21,546 nt of DNA. Origin: a virus. The stretch spans positions 1 through 21,546 of IMG/VR virus record IMGVR_UViG_3300005664_000121; one strand, given 5' to 3'. Positions 12,413-19,244 of this stretch are shown here, in pieces. Within the stretch, counting starts at the first letter, position 1. Each line of letters begins with the position of its first letter. The notes below the pieces were generated by a model. It worked only from the letters and a program-made list of their open reading frames with translations, was not told the DNA's origin and ran no database searches. The translations under genes and the position numbers were made by a program.

Positions 12413-12441
12413 ATTATACACTAAAATCTCTTTCGTGTCAA
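12413..12441 (-). promoter_or_regulatory. Perfect consensus sigma-70 promoter
   Basis: On the minus strand TTGACA (12436-12441) and TATAAT (12413-12418), both exact consensus hexamers, separated by 17 bases. The -35 lies in the last codons of the ATP-grasp gene and the stop codon falls three to five bases before the -10. The predicted start is near 12406, about 38 bases before the HNH ATG. It should be used efficiently by unmodified host RNA polymerase and would drive the HNH gene and the primase/thyX side. Confidence 0.85.
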
Positions 12442-13212
12442 GCCGTAATAATCAATAATTGCATTTGCATATGAGTCGCATGTCGAATTTATGATTCCTG
12501 GTCTACTGTTCACTTCGAGAACATAGCATTGATTGCGCTTCTCATTGTAGATAAGGTCCACTGCCCCATACTGGTAACCCAATGCTGCAACAGCACGAAT
12601 AGCGAGATCGGCAGCGCCATTAGGAGGATTAACCCCATCACGAGAATAGATATAACCGTTGTGCAAATTACGGATACGAGTGTCACGTTCATCTTCATTG
12701 AATTCGCGCTTCTTCTTCTTTTGTTGAATGTCAATTACGTCGCTGCCAAAAACGTGAAAGCGGTATTCGGCTTTCTTGGGAATGTACTCAGTGTAGAGCG
12801 GAGCGCGAGGTATGTGCCCTCCGCTTGCTGGTTCAAATTCAACAATTCCTCTTCCGTTAGTTGCATTAATAAGTGTACGGGCAAAAACTGTCTTGCCAAG
12901 CTCTCCGACATTCGCACTCGTGAGTGTAAATCTTGGGCAAGAAATTCCTTGTTCAGTGAACTTCTCAAACTGTTCCACCTTATTCAAAGGGCGTTGGGTG
13001 ACAAGAAAATGCTGGCGGACGCTCTGTGATCGTCCTTGCCGCAGGACGTTCCCCTTACGGGAAACAACTGCTCGTCGCGCAGGAAGAATCTTCGGAGAAG
13101 CACGTCGATAAACAGGGCTCTCCACCTTATCTACCAGAGCACGTTGAAGGGCTTTTGCAAACTTGCTGCCAACAGGGTTGACAACAATATCAAAGGGCTT
13201 AATTGAGGGCAT
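12421..13212 (-). CDS. ATP-grasp ligase (RimK-like fold)
   Basis: A 263-residue ATP-grasp enzyme, which activates a carboxylate as an acyl phosphate and joins it to an amine. Visible elements: FARTLINATNGRGIVEF (about 110-126; R112 and the Gly-rich loop), YTEYIPKKAEYRFHVFGSDV (E142, E149, R151), YGAVDLIY (D219) and CYVLEVNSRPGI (E233, N235), the last two supplying metal ligands. The first 75 residues are basic and not recognisable, so this is a short member with a reduced preATP-grasp domain. The ATG at 13212 lies 14 bases inside the end of the class II amidotransferase gene. As the last gene of the amidoligase cluster it would form the terminal or initiating peptide-like bond; the substrate is unknown. 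Confidence 0.85.
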   Translation of the reverse strand: MPSIKPFDIVVNPVGSKFAKALQRALVDKVESPVYRRASPKILPARRAVVSRKGNVLRQGRSQSVRQHFLVTQRPLNKVEQFEKFTEQGISCPRFTLTSANVGELGKTVFARTLINATNGRGIVEFEPASGGHIPRAPLYTEYIPKKAEYRFHVFGSDVIDIQQKKKKREFNEDERDTRIRNLHNGYIYSRDGVNPPNGAADLAIRAVAALGYQYGAVDLIYNEKRNQCYVLEVNSRPGIINSTCDSYANAIIDYYGLTRKRF

Positions 13213-14431
13213 ATTGGTCTATTGCTACCGGGTAGGGTTTCGGGTTGGAGATGAATGCTGTTGCTACAGCCGTCTTATCGTTGAACAGGTTACTACGAAT
13301 TGCTGTGACATACCCCTCCCACCAAGGTGTGGCAACCATCTCCATCACCTCAGTCTCAGTCTTGTTATACACAAAGAAATGGCACACAACCCTACCTGCC
13401 AATGATTCATTGGGGGCAAGGAAGGCACCATACACATGCCATGTACGGCAATTAGCAGATTTATTCGCCGGCTGGTAGTCCACCATCTCAAACATCTGCT
13501 TGCGATTGGCACCACAGATACCCGACACTTCTTCCACTGCCTTGAGAGCGTCTTCCCGAGTCATGTGGTACTCAGGACATTTAGCAATCAGTATCTCTGG
13601 GAGCAAGAGGTCTACCTGATGGTCCAAGGATTCCACATATCCACGACTCCGTGGAACATCTGGAGTGTTGTTTGTATGAGCGATGCCGAAGTTGTGGTAG
13701 GTTTTGACAACTTTGGGAAACATGGGTTCTACCTTCGTATCCACCCTGTCCCAATTATTTCCTTTAATGGTTAGAGCAACGTGCATGTAGGGTTCCAACA
13801 AGACTGGAAGACCATCCAGAGCTACATCCTGACGCTGACATGCCGCCTGGATAAAGGTGTTCTCACTGGCCCAATAGAGAGTACCTGCCTTTGATTTGGC
13901 AAGCCACAGAGGGCGTTCGTTGTTGCGAATCAAGTTGAGGGTGTGTGTCTCCGTGTTGAACCATGCCAGGGCATAGGCTGCCTGTATCTTGCCAAGAGCA
14001 TCTGCAAGAGTGGGCTCCTCGGCAATTATGTGTGCTAATGCCTCGGTGTCAACCTCGGTGTTCTTCACACCCTTATGACAGCCACGCCAAGTACCATTCT
14101 GCACCAAAACAATCTTGTCATCAATCCAGAATGGGTGGGCATTCTGGTCCACGATGTTACCACGAGTGGCAGCACGATTGTGCCCCACAGCAAACAATCC
14201 ATCACGGACAAGCTGATTCTTGAACGACTTGAATTCCTTGGTTCCCAAGAAATCCGTAGCTGTGGAGGCTTCTTTGTGTATTAGCACATTGCTATGCTTG
14301 TCCACCCCAAAAACCCCAGTTGAGTCAAATCCTCGCAACTGGTCGTAAAACAACATCTCCGTAAAAACATCGGCTTCCGTTTGGGTGAAGCCGTTGTTAC
14401 AGGAAGAAGCAACCCCAATAATTCCACACAT
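13199..14431 (-). CDS. Class II (Ntn-type) glutamine amidotransferase with unknown C-terminal domain
   Basis: A 410-residue protein whose first 200 or so residues form an N-terminal-nucleophile glutaminase like those of GlmS, PurF and AsnB. The key elements are: Cys2 directly after the initiator Met (MCGIIGVAS), LRGFDSTGV (about 32-40), VGHNRAATRG (84-91 region), VQNGTWRG (N112, G113) and EVDTEAL (D128). These residues hydrolyse glutamine and hold the oxyanion, releasing ammonia. Residues about 230-410 resemble no synthetase domain I know, so the ammonia acceptor must be another protein or this region is novel. The ATG at 14431 overlaps the upstream amidoligase stop as TGATG. It is probably a partner of the flanking amidoligase and ATP-grasp enzymes. 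Confidence 0.88.
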   Translation of the reverse strand: MCGIIGVASSCNNGFTQTEADVFTEMLFYDQLRGFDSTGVFGVDKHSNVLIHKEASTATDFLGTKEFKSFKNQLVRDGLFAVGHNRAATRGNIVDQNAHPFWIDDKIVLVQNGTWRGCHKGVKNTEVDTEALAHIIAEEPTLADALGKIQAAYALAWFNTETHTLNLIRNNERPLWLAKSKAGTLYWASENTFIQAACQRQDVALDGLPVLLEPYMHVALTIKGNNWDRVDTKVEPMFPKVVKTYHNFGIAHTNNTPDVPRSRGYVESLDHQVDLLLPEILIAKCPEYHMTREDALKAVEEVSGICGANRKQMFEMVDYQPANKSANCRTWHVYGAFLAPNESLAGRVVCHFFVYNKTETEVMEMVATPWWEGYVTAIRSNLFNDKTAVATAFISNPKPYPVAIDQYALN

Positions 14432-15435
14432 CAGAGAACCCTCGCTTGCACCACGTCATTGGCGTTTACATGAACATCATCGAAGATTTGAAACCCGGCC
14501 GGAACGTGGTCAAGCTGTGCCCGCACACGGTTTATTTCCGCCATTTGACGGTGTATCGCATCTATCTCGGCTCGGCCAAACATCCTCCCAACCTTCTTCA
14601 CCATAGGTGTATCACCATCAAGCAAACCATACTTCACATCCAAAACACCTTCTTCCAAATAACGCTCGTAATTAGGCATGTTGAAGAAGACGGATGCCTG
14701 CTCCTTGAAGATCACAGAGAGGATGGTTTGGTATTCCGAAGACACATTAAGCTGTGTAATCATGGCCTTGATGGCTTCCAGAGTGTGGGCCTGCACAAAG
14801 GTATAAATCTGATTAATCAGACGACACCATTGCAGGATGCGTGCCACATCACAATGCCCCGCCATATGCCGCCATTCTACAGTGCCTTGTGTGTACAAAG
14901 GCAACAGGTTGAGGGCAGTGTACTTCTGCCATGAGCGGAACTTGGTGTGGTCGTGATCGTCCTTCAACACCTTGTAGGTGAGGTTGGTTTGATGCCAGGG
15001 AACACAAAAGATATTCTTATCCCGGTCATCACCCACCCACATAAACAGCAGCTTTTCAAGCAACTGGTACACCAGACACAGGGATTGTATCTGTTCCCAC
15101 TGCAAAGGAAGGCAGTTGGTGTGCACATGGATACTCGTGCGCTCCGAATAATTATTGACATCAATCGGATTCTTTTTGAAGAACATCTCCAAGCAATAGG
15201 CAAGATTGCTGTACGTCATTGGAGCCGTAATGAATTCCATTCCGTTGTTGCGGAGAGAGCCATCCCGGACACAAGACATACCGGGCACCTTCCATGCCTC
15301 GGCATCACCCACGCCCTCAATCTCCAGCTCCACACCATACAACAGATGTGGTGTGCCCACAGGAAGGGGAAGGGCCTTTGGAAAGTTCTTGGGCAGAGGG
15401 TTATTCAGCCCAGACAGTTCATGTAATGTAGGCAT
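14431..15435 (-). CDS. Amidoligase_2-type (glutamine-synthetase-fold) ligase
   Basis: A 334-residue member of the amidoligase group related in fold to glutamine synthetase/GCS, expected to form an amide bond using ATP. Motifs in order: LLYGVELEIEG (E36, E38, E40), VRDGSLRNNGMEFITAPM (D58, R62, E67), SIHVHTN (H103, H105, N107), KYTALNLLPL (Y172, N176) and TVEWRHMAG (E187, R189, H190). These are the acidic metal-binding and Arg phosphate-binding positions of the family. The C-terminal 100 residues are helical and less conserved. The ATG at 15435 shares bases with the preceding stop (TAATG). Family knowledge comes from computational surveys that predicted roles in peptide tagging or cell-wall-like modification; the phage substrate is unknown. 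Confidence 0.83.
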   Translation of the reverse strand: MPTLHELSGLNNPLPKNFPKALPLPVGTPHLLYGVELEIEGVGDAEAWKVPGMSCVRDGSLRNNGMEFITAPMTYSNLAYCLEMFFKKNPIDVNNYSERTSIHVHTNCLPLQWEQIQSLCLVYQLLEKLLFMWVGDDRDKNIFCVPWHQTNLTYKVLKDDHDHTKFRSWQKYTALNLLPLYTQGTVEWRHMAGHCDVARILQWCRLINQIYTFVQAHTLEAIKAMITQLNVSSEYQTILSVIFKEQASVFFNMPNYERYLEEGVLDVKYGLLDGDTPMVKKVGRMFGRAEIDAIHRQMAEINRVRAQLDHVPAGFQIFDDVHVNANDVVQARVL

Positions 15436-16034
15436 TAGGAAACCTTTATCGGAAGGTTGTTACGACGGATGGTGTCAGACAGTTCTTGGGCAATCATAGG
15501 ATTACTAAGAATAATCTCATTGTTGTTGACCAACTCTCCCACAGGATGGTTGTAAAAGTACACCTTGTTTGCCACGAGGGCGAAGTACTGGCTAAGGACA
15601 AATCCCCGAAGAGTGCCATCTAGATAGCTTCGGAAGGACTTCCCCTGCATTATGGGATTAAACACATCCTCCAACAAGGCTAGGGAAAGGTGACCCTCAG
15701 TGAGCTTGCCAAGAGAATTGCTCTCCATAACCATTGTGTTCTTGTCAGAGATACCACGACAAAACTGCTTCGCAGGTATCCGTTGCAAAAACACAAGCCC
15801 ACTAGGGCCGTAAAACCATCCCCGAGTGATGGGAAGGAACTCGAACTGCACGTCAGTCCCAGCATAGGCAAAGAACTCACCCGTGCTGGTAACAAACACA
15901 ACCCGTTCTTGGTCCACCCTTCGGATGTAGCTCAACACCTTCTGCTTCTTTTCAGGGTGGAGAAACCACCCGTAAGACTGCGAATAGCGTTGAACAAAGT
16001 CGTCCCTGTTATACCGGGTAAGCGTGTCAAGCAT
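15435..16034 (-). CDS. Unknown protein embedded in the amidoligase operon (199 aa)
   Basis: I do not recognise a domain. It is a soluble, beta-rich-looking protein with RVVFVTSTGEFFAYAGTDVQ, then FEFLPITRGWFYGPSGLVFL, then RIPAKQFCRGISDKNTMVME, followed by a helical C-terminal third. It has no cysteine cluster and no membrane segment. It lies exactly between two amidoligases with TAATG overlaps on both sides, so it is almost certainly made with them. Likely roles are substrate carrier, modification target or specificity factor; this is inference from position. The ATG at 16034 is set by the overlap. Confidence 0.75.
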   Translation of the reverse strand: MLDTLTRYNRDDFVQRYSQSYGWFLHPEKKQKVLSYIRRVDQERVVFVTSTGEFFAYAGTDVQFEFLPITRGWFYGPSGLVFLQRIPAKQFCRGISDKNTMVMESNSLGKLTEGHLSLALLEDVFNPIMQGKSFRSYLDGTLRGFVLSQYFALVANKVYFYNHPVGELVNNNEIILSNPMIAQELSDTIRRNNLPIKVS

Positions 16035-16813
16035 TAAAACACCATAGGAATTGAGTACTTGTCAATCAAATGCCGTGCAGCGGCAGAATTATTCTTGTTA
16101 ATGGCATCCAGGATTGCTTGTTGATCTTCTTCGACGGGCAAGTGCTCTGCGTCCAGAGCAAGTCGAGTGTTCTGGTAAACCCAGGATACCAATTCAGGGC
16201 GGAAAATCCAGAAGTTGGAGAGGGTGCGATATTCCACACCATAAGCCTTCGGACGGAATGCCCCGGCCTTGCCATAAAGCTTCTTCCGCAAACTACCGCT
16301 GTCCATCAGTTGCGAGGGCACACCCAAGAACAAATCACACCGACGAATCAGTGCTTCCCGGTCAAGGTTGGTGGTGTCTGTACCAATGTGGACATGCCCA
16401 CCGCATGAGCGGAGTGTGGCATCAGCAGCCTTCGGGCGGGGGTTCATCTTGTGGGTCCACGCATTGAAATCGGGATCACACCCAAATTCCAACGCACGCG
16501 GGTCTTGCAACTGGTCTTCAGGGAAGAACGCAGCAGAGTCCTGGGAGAATGATAGACCCTGTTGCTGCACCATCTGCAACAAATGCCGCATTGCCAACGT
16601 GATGTTGTTAACCAAGTCTTCTGAAGACTGACTGGCTGGAATGTTGTATTCCAGAGCCACGTTGTCCTCTTGAACGGCAAAGCCGGGGCCAATGGGCAAC
16701 GCTTGTGGCTGCATCTTACTACCACCAATACGACCAACGGCAGAAATCAGACTACCAGAGATGCTGTCAACCAGGAAAATCTCAGGGTCAGCGCCAACGA
16801 AAAGAGGTTTCAT
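16034..16813 (-). CDS. COOH-NH2 ligase-type amidoligase
   Basis: A 259-residue amidoligase of the phage COOH-NH2 ligase type (glutamine-synthetase-like fold). Motifs in order: FVGADPEIFL (D9, E11), VQEDNVALEYNIP (E49, E55), RSCGGHVHIG (H140, H142), SLRKKLYGKAGAFRPKAYGV (R176, R187) and VEYRTLSNFWI (E194, R196). These are the positions expected to bind two metals and ATP. The start ATG at 16813 forms ATGA with the upstream stop and has AAGGA about five bases before it; the stop forms TAATG with the next gene. Together with the second amidoligase it implies two distinct ligation steps. I recall this family in phiEco32-like phages. Confidence 0.85.
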   Translation of the reverse strand: MKPLFVGADPEIFLVDSISGSLISAVGRIGGSKMQPQALPIGPGFAVQEDNVALEYNIPASQSSEDLVNNITLAMRHLLQMVQQQGLSFSQDSAAFFPEDQLQDPRALEFGCDPDFNAWTHKMNPRPKAADATLRSCGGHVHIGTDTTNLDREALIRRCDLFLGVPSQLMDSGSLRKKLYGKAGAFRPKAYGVEYRTLSNFWIFRPELVSWVYQNTRLALDAEHLPVEEDQQAILDAINKNNSAAARHLIDKYSIPMVF

Positions 16814-16989
16814 TTAATGTCCTTAATCAATTCAACTGCAACCAAAACACCGTCATGAAAAGTGGCTCGTATGTTGTCAGAGCCTGCCTTACAAACGGAC
16901 CACCAAGTATCTGATGCATGGGTTTCTGCAGGAGCGGAGGGAACTTTGTCCTCATTACTTGCTCTTGCAAAACGATATTCGATCTTCAT
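16810..16989 (-). CDS. Small hypothetical protein (59 aa)
   Basis: Begins MKIEYRFARASNEDKVPSAP, then THASDTWWSVCKAGSDNIRA and TFHDGVLVAVELIKDIK. Not recognised; looks like a small soluble alpha/beta protein. Its stop overlaps the amidoligase ATG (ATGA). The ATG at 16989 has no ribosome site at normal spacing, but a perfect AAGGAGG lies 25 bases upstream with a hairpin between. Confidence 0.65.
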   Translation of the reverse strand: MKIEYRFARASNEDKVPSAPAETHASDTWWSVCKAGSDNIRATFHDGVLVAVELIKDIK

Positions 16990-17022
16990 GGCGTTTTAAG
17001 CGTAAGTCTAAACGCCTCCTTA
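16990..17022 (-). promoter_or_regulatory. Distant Shine-Dalgarno with intervening hairpin
   Basis: The minus strand reads TAAGGAGG (17015-17022), the full complement of the 16S anti-SD, but the next ATG is 25 bases downstream. Between them, GGCGTTT (17010-17016) can pair with AAACGCC (16990-16996) across a 13-base loop. Folding would bring the ribosome site next to the ATG at 16989, as reported for phage T4 gene 38. The last two G of the SD overlap the longest form of the stem, so a slightly shorter stem is more likely in the translating state. Confidence 0.5.
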
Positions 17023-17256
17023 GGTTTTGATGATGTAAAGGGTGTTCCTGGAACTACCGGGATGCACATCATTCCGGCAGTCAATAGACTTGTAAACGAT
17101 GTTTTCTTTCGGGATGTTGTGTTTCTTCATTAAATCTTCTAATTGGGTAAACGAAGTTCCGTAGGAACAGATGAACAGGTGGTAGTCCCCCGGTGTAGGG
17201 GTGAACACGGCGGAGACCCGATAACCCTCTCGGGAAAGGTTCCATTGCCTAATCAT
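17020..17256 (-). CDS. Hypothetical protein (78 aa)
   Basis: Unrecognised. Starts MIRQWNLSREGYRVSAVFTP, then DYHLFICSYGTSFTQLEDLM and ends in a beta-prone RNTLYIIKT. A compact alpha/beta pattern, no metal motif. The ATG at 17256 forms ATGA with the upstream stop. The TAA stop begins the strong Shine-Dalgarno sequence of the next gene. Confidence 0.6.
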   Translation of the reverse strand: MIRQWNLSREGYRVSAVFTPTPGDYHLFICSYGTSFTQLEDLMKKHNIPKENIVYKSIDCRNDVHPGSSRNTLYIIKT

Positions 17257-17606
17257 ATCACCGGCTTCAGGCGAAGACCAAGAACATCATCACCAAGGGT
17301 GACGTAATCAACCACAGTATTTTCAATTGGTAGCACCTTGTCCTTATCTGGATTGAGCATCACAGTGATGCCAACATGAACACACTTCTCCAGTCCGGAA
17401 TGGTAGTCCCAACCTGCATATTTATATGGGGCTGGATTGTTGAAATCATCCATGCTGTAAGCCATACGAGCCCCGCAGCATCGACACAATTCCCACACCC
17501 ACCAACCAGCCCCCTTTTCCTTGTTTTGGAAGAAGGGATGCTTCTGGTCGTAGAACGCCCTGGTGGGAATGTTGGTATTGGCGAAAAATATGTCAGTAGA
17601 TGGCAC
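17253..17606 (-). CDS. Hypothetical protein with CxCC motif (117 aa)
   Basis: Unrecognised. Beginning MPSTDIFFANTNIPTRAFYD, then WWVWELCRCCGARMAYSM and CVHVGITVMLNPDKD; the CRCCG segment could be part of a metal site. The start is GTG at 17606: it has AGGAG seven bases upstream and overlaps the amidotransferase end by 14 bases, while the upstream in-frame extension is only the shadow of that gene. Its tight linkage to the class I amidotransferase suggests a partner role in the same pathway. Confidence 0.6.
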   Translation of the reverse strand: MPSTDIFFANTNIPTRAFYDQKHPFFQNKEKGAGWWVWELCRCCGARMAYSMDDFNNPAPYKYAGWDYHSGLEKCVHVGITVMLNPDKDKVLPIENTVVDYVTLGDDVLGLRLKPVI

Positions 17607-18237
17607 TAACTTTCTCCTGAAAAACTTGCTTGATGTACCCAGTTGCTGGTGTCTTGTCACTCTGCATCTCAGGATGCCATTGGATGGCAAGCCCATTAAC
17701 ATCATTAAACCACACCATTTCCGGTTCCTGTTGATGATCCACAGAAGTAGATTCATCAAAGTAAACCTTGCTCAACAACTGATCGGGAGGAACTTCACCC
17801 AAGATTTCATGCTTGGTGTTTCCCGGCACCATCATTTGATGGTGCAGGCTATTCACCACATATTCCTTTCCTTGTGGTGTCACCATCACATGATGCGGAC
17901 CAGCATGACCGGAAACATGTTGCATGAGGTAGCCACCGGCCAATGCACACAGCATTTGAGCACCACGACACACCCCAATGATGGGAATGCCGAGAGTCTT
18001 TGCCTTCTGCATCATGCCCCACTCAACTTGATCGCGGAATGAGGGTGGGGTGCTAGCACCGCTGAACTTTCCAGGTGATCGACCGTAATACTCCGGGGGA
18101 ATGTCTTGACCACCCCAGACCAAGAGCACGTCACCGTGCTTCAGGATGTCTGGATCATTCGACGCCTTATAACCATTAAAGACATTAAAGGTATCGAACG
18201 GGTAGAAGTCCTTGTAGTAAGCCGAGACAAGTCTCAT
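17593..18237 (-). CDS. Class I glutamine amidotransferase / gamma-glutamyl hydrolase-like (peptidase C26)
   Basis: A 214-residue class I (triad) glutaminase-fold enzyme. The nucleophile elbow is IGVCRGAQMLCALAGG (C90), and the catalytic His and Glu are in AIQWHPE (H188, E190), the complete Cys-His-Glu triad. VWGGQDIPPEYYG (41-53) and NSLHHQMM (about 129-136) are the patterns seen in PuuD/peptidase C26 enzymes, which cleave gamma-glutamyl amides, rather than in GuaA-type amidotransferases. It could therefore remove a gamma-glutamyl group or supply ammonia. The ATG at 18237 forms ATGA with the upstream stop; longer in-frame starts only read through the preceding gene. It begins the recognisable part of the amidoligase cluster. 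Confidence 0.85.
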   Translation of the reverse strand: MRLVSAYYKDFYPFDTFNVFNGYKASNDPDILKHGDVLLVWGGQDIPPEYYGRSPGKFSGASTPPSFRDQVEWGMMQKAKTLGIPIIGVCRGAQMLCALAGGYLMQHVSGHAGPHHVMVTPQGKEYVVNSLHHQMMVPGNTKHEILGEVPPDQLLSKVYFDESTSVDHQQEPEMVWFNDVNGLAIQWHPEMQSDKTPATGYIKQVFQEKVSAIY

Positions 18238-18560
18238 TCTGGCAACAGACCTTTCGAGGAGAATTTGGAGATGGTGGTATTCAAGGCAGCCTCCGGGATG
18301 GGGGTTTGGTATACCCATTTGGTTTCTGAAATGAGGACAATGCAGCCCGGCTTTTGATGGGTTATTAATGTCGCTAATGACTTGGCAGAATCTTCATCGT
18401 CTGCCCAATAGACAGGACAGGGGTCTTCTCCCGGACGTGTGATTTGCCCAACACTGGGGAAGGCGTGCCCATAAGCAATGAAATCTCGGCCAGTGACTGG
18501 GTGACGGAACATCATGTCCCGAACTCGCGGCGAGTGAAGTGTGATGCAAAAACGTTTCAT
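18234..18560 (-). CDS. Hypothetical protein (108 aa)
   Basis: Unrecognised. MKRFCITLHSPRVRDMMFRH at the start, then FIAYGHAFPSVGQITRPGED and a C-terminal KPGCIVLISETKWVYQTPIP. Mixed alpha/beta, soluble. ATG at 18560, overlapping the previous gene by four bases (ATGA); its stop forms ATGA with the class I amidotransferase start, so it may be the first gene of that operon. Confidence 0.6.
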   Translation of the reverse strand: MKRFCITLHSPRVRDMMFRHPVTGRDFIAYGHAFPSVGQITRPGEDPCPVYWADDEDSAKSLATLITHQKPGCIVLISETKWVYQTPIPEAALNTTISKFSSKGLLPE

Positions 18561-18877
18561 TTCACATTCTTTCTGGTGAGTTGGAAGGGTGTTGCAACTT
18601 GCAGTTCCTGTGTGTCATCCAACAATATCTCAATGAAATGTGGCTTGTTAGACACCCAGATTACTTGCTTTAATTCGTCATATACCTTGGTGATTGTGGC
18701 CTTTCTTGTTGTTCCAACAATGCGAACTCGGTCGTCTTTCCTGAATGGATTGTGCTGGTAGGCACGCTCAAACAAACGCTCCTGAAAATCGTCATCCGCA
18801 GGATCGAGCTTACGGCGTTTTGCCTTGCTCTTTTCGCTGGGCGATAGTGTTCTGGAGACAATCTTGTACGTTATCAT
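18557..18877 (-). CDS. Hypothetical basic protein (106 aa)
   Basis: Unrecognised. A lysine/arginine-rich N-terminus (SEKSKAKRRKLDPADDD) is followed by a beta-rich part, RKDDRVRIVGTTRKATITKV, with a KOW/SH3-like look (charged strand, Gly, strand). Nucleic-acid binding is plausible but only suggested. ATG at 18877, overlapping the preceding gene by 68 bases, which is unusually long here and leaves the exact start uncertain. Confidence 0.55.
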   Translation of the reverse strand: MITYKIVSRTLSPSEKSKAKRRKLDPADDDFQERLFERAYQHNPFRKDDRVRIVGTTRKATITKVYDELKQVIWVSNKPHFIEILLDDTQELQVATPFQLTRKNVK

Positions 18878-19244
18878 TGATCCATTTAGCCTGTTCTTCC
18901 TTGGTGATGCACCGATAGAGCTTCCCTGGTGCCCATCGTGCCCACGGCTGAACGTGTGGGTTGAAGTTGTCCTTTAGTTGGAGTAAAAAGTGTGTCTCAG
19001 GTGCGCCGTAAGGATCGACCTTGTATTGCTCAAAGTCGTCCTGCACACAGACAACATAGCTGATCTGGTAAAGACTGGTGATATCCCCGTGTATGGAAGT
19101 CACCATCGCCCCCACTACCGGCGTCTGATCCAGGTAGTCTTGCAGCATTGACTGACTGCGCAACACTTCCCGTGTCTCCGGCCAGATAGAACCCTGTTGT
19201 GGAACAACCTTGGGTTTAACTTTGATAATTGCGTGGGTAATCAT
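18810..19244 (-). CDS. Hypothetical protein (144 aa)
   Basis: Unrecognised. Begins MITHAIIKVKPKVVPQQGSI, with a middle VVGAMVTSIHGDITSLYQIS and a C-terminal helical, Gln-rich segment. Soluble, no motifs. The ATG at 19244 shares a base with the preceding TAA (TAATG), fixing the start. Confidence 0.6.
   Translation of the reverse strand: MITHAIIKVKPKVVPQQGSIWPETREVLRSQSMLQDYLDQTPVVGAMVTSIHGDITSLYQISYVVCVQDDFEQYKVDPYGAPETHFLLQLKDNFNPHVQPWARWAPGKLYRCITKEEQAKWINDNVQDCLQNTIAQRKEQGKTP

Noticed and set aside
13171-13200. Plus-strand TTGACA with a weak -10 inside the ATP-grasp gene
   Set aside because: The -10 match is poor, it lies antisense within coding sequence and no plus-strand gene follows.
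14446-15426. Two long plus-strand open frames (162 and 159 codons) opposite an amidoligase gene
   Set aside because: They are antisense to a gene with complete family motifs, have no coding pattern or ribosome sites, and all other supported genes are on the minus strand.
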